From assembly GCF_022179125.1 (NCBI RefSeq), contig NZ_BPQG01000030.1:62001-126000 (forward strand): a stretch of DNA of 64,000 nt, in the 5' to 3' direction. Source of the stretch: Methylobacterium cerastii. Lineage in GTDB: Bacteria > Pseudomonadota > Alphaproteobacteria > Rhizobiales > Beijerinckiaceae. The stretch's first letter is position 1. Each line of letters begins with the position of its first letter. Positions 58,136 to 64,000 of this stretch are shown piece after piece. The position numbers and the translations under genes are program-made. Below the pieces are notes generated by a model, which saw only the letters and a list, made by a program, of their open reading frames with translations, was not told the origin of the DNA and searched no databases.

Positions 58136-58741
58136 ATGTCTGACGGGTTCGGATCAGGGCCGGCGAGCGCACGGACGGACGGGGTGGGCATCGGCACCTC
58201 GCCGCAGGGCGAGGTCGACGAGCCCCTCGACCTCGTCGAGGTCTCGGGCCGGATCAAGTGGTTCGACGTCGCCAAGGGGTTCGGCTTCATCGTCCCGGAC
58301 GACGGCATGCCGGACGTGCTGCTCCACGTCACCTGCCTGCGCCGCGACGGGCACCAGAACGCGAGCGAGGGCGCCCGCATCGTGGTCGAGGCGACCGAGC
58401 GCGCCCGCGGCTGGCAGGCCTTCCGCGTGCTGTCGCTCGACCAGTCCTCGGCGACCCACCCGTCCGAGCTGCCGATGCCGCGGACCCATGTCAGCGTGAC
58501 GCCGACGAGCGGGCTCGAGACCGCCGTGGTGAAGTGGTTCAACCGCCTGCGCGGCTTCGGATTCCTGACGCGGGGCGACGGCACGCCTGACATCTTCGTC
58601 CACATGGAGACCCTGCGGCGCTACGGTATCGCCGAATTGAAGCCCGGCGAGACGGTGCTCGTGCGATACGGCGACGGCTCCAAGGGCGTGATGGCCGCCG
58701 AGGTCCGGCTGCCCGACGGAGCCGTCCCGTCCTCGCATTGA
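58136..58741 (+). CDS. protein with two cold-shock domains
   Basis: 201 residues from ATG 58136. CSD1 begins [34 protein letters not shown] and CSD2 begins [34 protein letters not shown]; both keep the RNP1-like KGFGFI and RNP2-like (V/I)(L/F)(L/V)H patterns, joined by a flexible linker. Two-domain CspD-like proteins are widespread in alphaproteobacteria and bind single-stranded nucleic acid. Its stop shares one base with the next start (TGATG), indicating coupling to the DUF192 gene. Confidence 0.9.
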   Translation: MSDGFGSGPASARTDGVGIGTSPQGEVDEPLDLVEVSGRIKWFDVAKGFGFIVPDDGMPDVLLHVTCLRRDGHQNASEGARIVVEATERARGWQAFRVLSLDQSSATHPSELPMPRTHVSVTPTSGLETAVVKWFNRLRGFGFLTRGDGTPDIFVHMETLRRYGIAELKPGETVLVRYGDGSKGVMAAEVRLPDGAVPSSH

Positions 58742-59250
58742 TGGTGCTCCGCTTGTCTCGCGTTCGAAACCTCCTCGCCGGCGGCCTCGCCCTCGGGCTT
58801 CTCGGCATGCCCGCGCTCCTACCGGCCATGGCTCCGGCCTCAGCTCAAGGCGCGCAGCAGGCCAAGGCTCAGACCGAGCCGCTCAGCATCCGTTCGAAGG
58901 ACGGCACCCACCGCTTCGACGTCGAGGTGATGCGCGACGACGCCGGGCGCACCCGCGGCTTGATGTTCCGCCGCACCATGGCGCCGAACCACGGCATGCT
59001 GTTCGATTTCGAGCGGTCCGAGCCGGTCGCGATGTGGATGAAGAACACCTACCTGCCGCTCGATATGGTGTTCATCCGCGCCGACGGCACCATCGCCCGG
59101 GTCGCGGCCGACACCGAACCGCTCTCCACCGCCATCGTCGCCTCGCCCGAGCCGGTGCTGTCGGTGCTGGAGCTCAACGCCGGGACCGCCGCCCGTCTCG
59201 GGATCAAGGCCGGCGACCGCGTCGAGCACCCTCTGTTCCACGGCCGCTGA
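58741..59250 (+). CDS. secreted DUF192 family protein
   Basis: 169 residues with a signal peptide (RNLLAGGLALGLLGMPALLPAMAPASAQ, cleavage after ASA). DUF192 core: FDVEVMRDDAGRTRGLMFRRTMAPNHGMLFDF, VAMWMKNTYLPLDMVFIRADGTI, VLELNAGTAARLGIKAGDRV. Probably periplasmic; family function unknown. Start codon overlaps the cold-shock gene stop by one base, a pairing I recall from other alphaproteobacteria. Confidence 0.88.
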   Translation: MVLRLSRVRNLLAGGLALGLLGMPALLPAMAPASAQGAQQAKAQTEPLSIRSKDGTHRFDVEVMRDDAGRTRGLMFRRTMAPNHGMLFDFERSEPVAMWMKNTYLPLDMVFIRADGTIARVAADTEPLSTAIVASPEPVLSVLELNAGTAARLGIKAGDRVEHPLFHGR

Positions 59251-59328
59251 GCCAGAGCGCCGACGCGCTCCGAAAATATGAACGCATCGAGAACATCGCG
59301 CTTGACGCCCGTTCCGTTGCGGATCAGT

Positions 59329-59343
59329 GTTCTTCGTATGTTC
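59329..59343. promoter_or_regulatory. LexA-type SOS box (GTTC-N7-GTTC)
   Basis: GTTC at 59329-59332, seven bases (TTCGTAT), GTTC at 59340-59343: an exact match to the alphaproteobacterial LexA direct-repeat operator. A -35-like TTGACG lies at 59302-59307, so the box would cover the -10/start region. It ends 57 bases before the start of the uncharacterised gene at 59401. LexA binding is inferred from the motif. Confidence 0.55.
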
Positions 59344-59400
59344 CACGCGGAACGGGCGCGCGATCGTCGCGCCTCTCCCGCGAAGGTGGCGAGGATCCCG

Positions 59401-59814
59401 ATGATCGACGCAGCTATCGCCCCGTGCGCCAAGGCCGTCCTGTTCCGTAACGCCGACTGGACGCTGTCGGGCGAAGGCCTCGAGCACCGCACGACCGGCT
59501 ACTTCATCGGCCGCGACGTGCTCGGCGCCCGGCGCGCCGAGGGCCTTTGGGACTGGCCGCTGCAGATGGCCGAGAAGAGCTGGTGCCGGCCGAGCCTGTT
59601 CCGCGAGGCGTTCCTGACCGCGCTCGACCGGTTCGGCATCGCCCGCGACGCCGGCCTCGGCCAGGCCTTCGCCCTCGGCTTCGGCTTCCGCGCCGGGCAG
59701 GCTCAAGAGACGGACGGGTTCGTCGCACTCGCCGACCTGCTGCGACCGCAGCCCGCGCCGCGGCCGGTGCCGGTGCCGGCGCGGCGTTCGGCGCGGATGT
59801 CCGCCGGCGCCTGA
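59401..59814 (+). CDS. uncharacterised protein, candidate SOS gene
   Basis: 137 residues from ATG 59401, with GAGG 6 bases upstream; the open frame from 59278 runs through the promoter region, so the earlier start is rejected. No signal or TM segment. Seen: AKAVLFRNADWTLSGEGLEHRTTGYFIGRDVLGARR, a Trp-rich WDWPLQMAEKSWCRPSLFREAFLTALDRFG, and a Pro/Arg-rich tail (RPQPAPRPVPVPARRSARM) that may bind nucleic acid or partners. I do not recognise the family. A LexA-type box sits in its promoter region. Confidence 0.6.
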   Translation: MIDAAIAPCAKAVLFRNADWTLSGEGLEHRTTGYFIGRDVLGARRAEGLWDWPLQMAEKSWCRPSLFREAFLTALDRFGIARDAGLGQAFALGFGFRAGQAQETDGFVALADLLRPQPAPRPVPVPARRSARMSAGA

Positions 59815-59895
59815 GCGTCCCGTCCTGACGGCGCCCCACGGTTGACCCGAGGCCGGCGACATGATGCGCTCGTTTGAGGGTTCGAGGAGCACGGC

Positions 59896-60777
59896 ATGAC
59901 GGACGGCGACGTAGACGGCAACGCGGGTCTCGACGGGTTGATCGTCCCGCCCCTGTCGCGCCGGGGCTTCGTGATGACGAGCCTGATCAGCGGTTTCACG
60001 CTCGCGGTGACGCCGGTGGAGGCGCAGGTCGTCCACACCGACGCCGCCGGGATCGAGGCGGGCGAGGTGCAGATACCGGCGGCCGACGGGCCGATGCCCG
60101 GTTACCGCGCCGTGCCCGAGGGGCCGGGGCCGTTCCCCCTGGTTCTTGTGGTCGAGGAGATCTTCGGCGTCCACGAATACATCAAGGACATCTGCCGGCG
60201 CCTGGCCAAGGCCGGCTACTGCGCCGTGGCGCCGGAACTCTATGCCCGCCAGGGCGACCTGTCGCAGATGACCGATCCCAAGCTCATCATCCGCGACGTG
60301 ATCTCGAAGACGCCGGACGCTCAGTGGATCGGCGACCTCGACGCCACGGTCGCCTGGGCGACCTCCGCCGCCAAGGGCGACGGGGCCCGCCTCGGGGTGA
60401 TGGGCTGGTGCCGCGGCGGCCGCGCCGCCTGGCTCTACGACGCCCACCGCCGCGATCTGAAGGCGGCCGTGGCCTGGTACGGCCCGCTCGGCGGCGACCC
60501 CACCGACATCCAGCCGCGCAGCGCCGGCTCGGTCGCCGCCGCGTTGAACGCGCCGCTGCTCGGCCTCTACGGGGGCGGCGACACCGGCATCCCGGTCGCC
60601 TCGGCCGAAGCCGCGCGCGACGCAGCGAACACCGCCGGCAAGCGCGTGGAACTCGTCGTCTACCCGGACGCCCCGCACGGCTTCCACGCCGACTACCGGC
60701 CGAGCTACCGCAAGGACGCCGCGGAGGACGGCTGGCGTCGCGCCCTCGCGTTCTTGAAGGCGAACGGCGTCGGCTGA
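59896..60777 (+). CDS. dienelactone hydrolase family protein, Tat-like signal
   Basis: 293 residues. N-terminal SRRGFVMTSLISGFTLAV (Arg22-Arg23) is a twin-arginine-like export signal. DLH core: VLVVEEIFGVHEYIKDICRRLAKAGYCAVAPELYAR, nucleophile Cys172 in GWCRGG, and the Asp/His of the triad in PDAPHGFHADYR. DLHs open dienelactones in chlorocatechol breakdown; many relatives have other esterase roles. If exported it acts in the periplasm. Confidence 0.87.
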   Translation: MTDGDVDGNAGLDGLIVPPLSRRGFVMTSLISGFTLAVTPVEAQVVHTDAAGIEAGEVQIPAADGPMPGYRAVPEGPGPFPLVLVVEEIFGVHEYIKDICRRLAKAGYCAVAPELYARQGDLSQMTDPKLIIRDVISKTPDAQWIGDLDATVAWATSAAKGDGARLGVMGWCRGGRAAWLYDAHRRDLKAAVAWYGPLGGDPTDIQPRSAGSVAAALNAPLLGLYGGGDTGIPVASAEAARDAANTAGKRVELVVYPDAPHGFHADYRPSYRKDAAEDGWRRALAFLKANGVG

Positions 60778-60996
60778 AGCCGCCGGGTCGGGGCGCCGCG
60801 ACCAGCGCTCACGGAGGTCTCCGGCCCGTCCTTCACGGCTGTGTGCCCTATCCGACACGGTGGGCCGGACCGGTTTATGCCAGGATGCGCCGTGGCGGCC
60901 CGTGCACGCACGGATCGGCCTGCCGTGCGCATCGACGATGGCGATGACCGACCGATCCGAGGGGCCGACCATCCGGCCCGCCTAGAGTGTCCGGCC

Positions 60997-61455
60997 ATGA
61001 CCGACGTGACTTCGCCTGGACGGAAGCCCGTGATCCTCGTCGTGGAGGATCAGCCGGACGAGCGCTTCCTCGCCGCCACCCTCCTGGAGGAGTCCGGCTT
61101 CACCGTGATCGAGGCGGAGACCGCCGAGGGGGCGCTCGCCATCCTGAACGATCGCGGCGACGAGGTCAGCGTCGTGTTCTCGGACGTGCGCACGCCCGGG
61201 CCGATCGGCGGTTTTGAGTTGGCTCGGATCATCGGCGTCACTTGGCCGCGGGTGCGGGTGCTCCTCACTTCGGGCGACGCCGGCGACCAGCCGAGCGACC
61301 TGCGGGTCTCGGCGACCTTCATCCCGAAACCGTGGCGGGCCGAGGACATCCTGGCCTGGGTCGAGCAGGCGGCGGGGCGGCCCGCCGGGTCGGGCTCGGG
61401 CCCCTCGGTGATCGGCCCCGGCGGGACGCTGATCCCACATTCGCCCGAACCCTGA
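60997..61455 (+). CDS. single-domain response regulator
   Basis: 152 residues from ATG 60997: receiver domain only. Acidic pair in VVEDQPDERF, phospho-acceptor Asp in VVFSDVRTPGPIGG, Thr/Ser switch in LLTSGDAG, Lys in FIPKPW. No output domain; the C-terminal tail is Gly/Pro/Ser-rich. Such CheY/CpdR-like proteins act through protein contacts. No kinase is adjacent. 219 nt of non-coding sequence precede it. Confidence 0.87.
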   Translation: MTDVTSPGRKPVILVVEDQPDERFLAATLLEESGFTVIEAETAEGALAILNDRGDEVSVVFSDVRTPGPIGGFELARIIGVTWPRVRVLLTSGDAGDQPSDLRVSATFIPKPWRAEDILAWVEQAAGRPAGSGSGPSVIGPGGTLIPHSPEP

Positions 61456-61585
61456 GCCCCGCAATGGGCAGCCCCGCCCGGTGGACGGGCCGCCGTGTGA
61501 ACGTCGGCGCCTCGTCGCCTGCGCCGAATCTGCTATGCAGTCCCGCGAGCGGACCGCCGCAATCCTCGAAGCGATCGAGCCGTCC

Positions 61586-62746
61586 ATGTTCCTGAAAGCC
61601 CGTCGCGGTCCGTTGGCCGCGGGCCTATTCGCCCTCCTCGTCGCGGCCTCGCCCGCCGCCGCGGCCGCGCCGCCGGCGCAGCCGAACGACGGCCCGGGCG
61701 GCGTCGGCGACCGCAAGCTCACGATCGTCAAGCGCGCCGTCGGCCGGACCGGCGCCTCGACCTTCGTCTTCCATGCGGTGGGCGCGGCCCCAGCCGAGGG
61801 CCGGCCGGTCGTTGTGTTCCTACATGGCTGGGGCGCCACCAACCCGCAGAGCTACGGCGCCTGGATCGACCACCTCGCCCGTAACGGCTGGGTCGTCCTG
61901 TTCCCGCGCTTCCAGGAGGTGAACCGAACCCGCCCGGCCGACGCGGTCGCGAACGCCGAGGGCGCCCTCAAGGTCGCGCTCGACGCGCTCTCCGCGGACG
62001 CGGACGCCAAGCCCGACCTAACGAAGGTCGCGCTCATCGGCCATCTCGCCGGAGTCCCGCTCGCCATGGACATCGCGGCGGATGCGAGGGACCAGGGCCT
62101 GCCCGCGCCGAAGCTGGTGTTCGGCGTGATGCCGGGCGGCATCGCCAGCGGGCCGAAATCGCGCGGCGTCGTGCTCGGCGACCTCACCAGGATCGCGCCC
62201 CAGACGCTGCTCGTCACCATGATCGGCGACCGCGACGCCCGCGCGGCCGACCTCGCGGCCCGCCGGCTCCTGCGCGAGGCGAGCGCGGTGCCGATCGAGC
62301 GCAAGCTGTTCATGCGCGCGCTCTCCGACGACCACGGCTTCCCCGCGCTCACCGCGACGCTCGCGGCGCCCGCCGGGCTCGACGCCGCCTTCGACGGCAC
62401 CGCGATCAAGCTGCCGGCCGACCCGAAGGACACCAAGCCGCCGCCGTTCAAGTGGTCGGCGGACATGTCGCTCTCTGGCGAGCAGCAGACGCTCGTGGCG
62501 CAGATCAACAACGCGCGGGCCGACACCCTCGACTATCTCGCGTTCTGGAAGACCTTCGACCTCGCCGCCACCGCCGCCTTCGCAGGCCAGGACTTCACCG
62601 GCCTGAAGACCAATCCGCGCTTCGGCGACATGGAGCGATGGGCCGACGGCTGGCCGGTGAAGCGCCTGTTCGTCGAGACCCCGCGCGTGAGCCCGCCCCC
62701 TGCGGCCACGAACGCGAGCTCCGTGAAACCCGCCGCGCGGCGCTGA
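61586..62746 (+). CDS. secreted alpha/beta-hydrolase-like protein lacking the Ser nucleophile
   Basis: 386 residues from ATG 61586, chosen because a signal peptide follows directly (KARRGPLAAGLFALLVAASPAAAA). Hydrolase features: oxyanion loop VVFLHGWGATNPQSYGAWIDHLARNGW and the strand KVALIGHLAGVPLAMDIA. That strand is the nucleophile elbow, normally GxSxG, but residues 152-156 read GHLAG, so Ser154 is replaced by Leu. A DDHGFP His is present. It may be a non-catalytic binding protein or use different chemistry. An upstream in-frame start (61481) gives an implausible leader. Confidence 0.72.
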   Translation: MFLKARRGPLAAGLFALLVAASPAAAAAPPAQPNDGPGGVGDRKLTIVKRAVGRTGASTFVFHAVGAAPAEGRPVVVFLHGWGATNPQSYGAWIDHLARNGWVVLFPRFQEVNRTRPADAVANAEGALKVALDALSADADAKPDLTKVALIGHLAGVPLAMDIAADARDQGLPAPKLVFGVMPGGIASGPKSRGVVLGDLTRIAPQTLLVTMIGDRDARAADLAARRLLREASAVPIERKLFMRALSDDHGFPALTATLAAPAGLDAAFDGTAIKLPADPKDTKPPPFKWSADMSLSGEQQTLVAQINNARADTLDYLAFWKTFDLAATAAFAGQDFTGLKTNPRFGDMERWADGWPVKRLFVETPRVSPPPAATNASSVKPAARR

Positions 62747-62775
62747 TCGCGCCGCCTGCCTCCGCGAGACCTTCG

Positions 62776-63372
62776 ATGAAGCTGTTCCACTCGCCGACCT
62801 CGCCCTTCGTCCGCAAGGTGATGGTGACGGCCCACGAGCTCGGATTGGCCGAGCGCATCGAGCGGCTTCCGAGCGCCGTCCACCCGGTGACGCGGGACGG
62901 GCAGGTGCTCGCCGCGCATCCGCTGGCGCAGGTCCCGACCCTGATCCTCGACGGCGGCGAAGCGATCGCCGACAGCCGGGTGATCTGCGAGTACCTCGAC
63001 GCGCTGGCCGGCGGGCAGCTGTTTCCGGCACCGGGCGCGGCCCGCTGGGCGGCGCTGAACCTGCAGTCGACCGCCGACGCGGTGCTCGATGCCGCCCTGC
63101 TGATCCGCTACGAGCTGACGGCGCGCGCCGAGTCCGAGCGCTCGCAGGCCTGGATGGACGGGCAGGGCGCCAAGATCGCCAGCGCGCTCGACTGGTTCGA
63201 GACGCAGGTCGGCGCGCTCGGCGGCGTCGACGTCGGCACCATCGCGCTCGCCTGCGCCCTCGGCTACCTCGACCTGCGCTTCGCCGACCTCGGCTGGCGC
63301 GAAGGCCGGCCGAACCTCGCCGCCTGGCTCGCGGATTTCAGCGAGCGGGCCTCGATGCGCGCGACGGCCTGA
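62776..63372 (+). CDS. glutathione S-transferase family protein
   Basis: 198 residues. N-domain MKLFHSPTSPFVRKVMVTAHELGLAERIERL (Ser in SPTSPFVRK is the likely GSH-activating residue), QVPTLILDGGEAIADSRVICEYLDAL with cis-Pro and the ES/DS motif, then a helical C-domain. Typical of bacterial theta/beta-like GSTs related to E. coli YibF. Starts 30 nt after the hydrolase-like gene. Distinct in sequence from the GST at 53175. Confidence 0.9.
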   Translation: MKLFHSPTSPFVRKVMVTAHELGLAERIERLPSAVHPVTRDGQVLAAHPLAQVPTLILDGGEAIADSRVICEYLDALAGGQLFPAPGAARWAALNLQSTADAVLDAALLIRYELTARAESERSQAWMDGQGAKIASALDWFETQVGALGGVDVGTIALACALGYLDLRFADLGWREGRPNLAAWLADFSERASMRATA

Positions 63373-63502
63373 TCCGGCGCGCGAGCGAAGGCCGGACCCG
63401 TCGCCGCGAAGGGATCACTCAGGTTCGGCAGTACACGCCCGCACGCCCCTCCGGCGCGGTTCTTGCGGCGTACGGCATCCTCCGAGAGTGGGATGCCGAG
63501 CC

Positions 63503-63703
63503 ATGCCCGATTTCGTCGCCGCGCTGCTTGCCGCCGCCGCCTTCTGCCTCGCGCTTATGGCACTGAACGCGCTGACGCGCCTGGTGCTCCAGTGGCACAT
63601 TGCGCCGTCGGAGCTTGCGGAGAACGGTCTCCTGCAGGTCGGCGGCGCCCTGGTGCTCGCCCGCGTCGCCTACCGGCGTGCGCCGACCCGCCGCCACCCG
63701 TAG
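63503..63703 (+). CDS. small membrane-associated hypothetical protein
   Basis: 66 residues from ATG 63503 (an in-frame ATG at 63488 is also possible). One hydrophobic helix (FVAALLAAAAFCLALMALNAL), then a basic C-terminus (RVAYRRAPTRRHP). Weak evidence: composition and a plausible start only. No family recognised. Convergent with the gene cut by the window end. Confidence 0.42.
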   Translation: MPDFVAALLAAAAFCLALMALNALTRLVLQWHIAPSELAENGLLQVGGALVLARVAYRRAPTRRHP

Positions 63704-63707
63704 CCCC

Positions 63708-64000
63708 TCAGGCGCCGCGGGCCGACAGGCTCAGGGCCTCGCGCAGGTCGCCGACATCCGTGAGGTAGCGCCGCTTGCGGCGCATCGCCTTGAGGAAGCC
63801 GGCATCGGGAAACGGGCAGTAGGGCAGGACCGGCACGGTGCGGCCCTCCGGCACAGCGCCGTCGCGAGCGACCACGTCCAGCACCCCGTCGAGCAGGAGC
63901 CGGCCGTGCTCGTGCAGGAGCACCGCGGCACGGGTCGCGGTCACGTCCGCAGGCAGCGCCACCTGCGCCTGTTCCAGGATCGCCCCGGCATCGATCACCA
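63708..64000 (-). CDS. hypothetical protein, cut by window edge
   Basis: The frame runs to the last base, so the N-terminus may lie outside; a GTG at 63998 could also be the start (VIDAGAILEQAQVALPADV). Visible: VLLHEHGRLLLDGVLDVVARDGAVPEGRTVPVLPYCPFPDAGFLKAMRRKRRYLTDVGDLREAL. Soluble, no TM segment. Not recognised. Third-position G/C bias matches the neighbouring genes, which supports coding. Confidence 0.5.
   Translation of the reverse strand, partial: VIDAGAILEQAQVALPADVTATRAAVLLHEHGRLLLDGVLDVVARDGAVPEGRTVPVLPYCPFPDAGFLKAMRRKRRYLTDVGDLREALSLSARGA

Overview
The window is very GC-rich, densely coding bacterial chromosome with no tRNA, rRNA, insertion sequence, prophage or CRISPR that I could see. 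The gene set points to an alphaproteobacterium of the Hyphomicrobiales (Rhizobiales), most likely a Methylobacterium/Methylorubrum-type organism. The evidence is a Caulobacter-style fliF-fliG-fliH-fliN-flbD flagellar operon with the CtrA inhibitor sciP beside it, class I PHA synthase, PmtA-type methyltransferase, a tandem cold-shock-domain protein, and an alphaproteobacterial-type LexA box. The genus is inference from gene content, not from a marker gene.

Layout. 1-1766: end of a glycosyltransferase, a PIG-L deacetylase and a uracil-DNA-glycosylase-like protein. 1949-4294: a UPF0104-type membrane protein and a PhoR-like sensor kinase. 4285-12029 (minus strand): flagellar block, read fliK-flgD, sciP, then fliF-fliG-fliH-fliN-flbD. 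A sigma-54-type promoter precedes fliK and a near-consensus CtrA box precedes fliF, so the regulators (FlbD, SciP) and their probable sites lie together. 12294-19695: mnmA, pmtA-like methyltransferase, TVP38-family protein, a second sensor kinase, bioB, DUF808 protein, FAH-family hydrolase. 20161-26568: FadL-type porin, phaC, small lipoproteins, an alanine-type aminotransferase, DUF3140 protein. 26753-37863: prfB with an intact programmed +1 frameshift, M23 peptidase, bcp, a giant AsmA/DUF3971 protein, an arsR/SDR divergent pair, tyrS, anmK, and an orphan McrB-N-terminal-domain protein. 37955-46244: aroC, ribB, a heavy-metal-type RND pump with its adaptor, a histone-deacetylase-like protein, an L,D-transpeptidase. 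46274-51610: a large palindromic repeat, pccA followed by two tiny coupled membrane proteins, GGCT, acylphosphatase, DUF599, DUF3253. 51583-56721: DUF218, RraA-like, GST, epmB-like, epmA and, divergently, efp: a complete EF-P lysylation set. 56744-64000: DUF1624 protein, tandem CSD protein coupled to DUF192, an uncharacterised gene behind a LexA-type box, dienelactone hydrolase, response regulator, a secreted alpha/beta hydrolase-like protein, GST, two small hypotheticals.

Most of the window is ordinary core genome. The points most worth following are the LexA-type box before an unknown gene (59329-59343), the free-standing MrcB_N protein (37267-37863), the sigma-54 and CtrA sites in the flagellar block, the RF2 frameshift cassette (which simple ORF calling truncates), the pair of small membrane proteins after pccA, and several enzyme-family members that have lost key residues (RraA-like, RibB C-domain, alpha/beta hydrolase).
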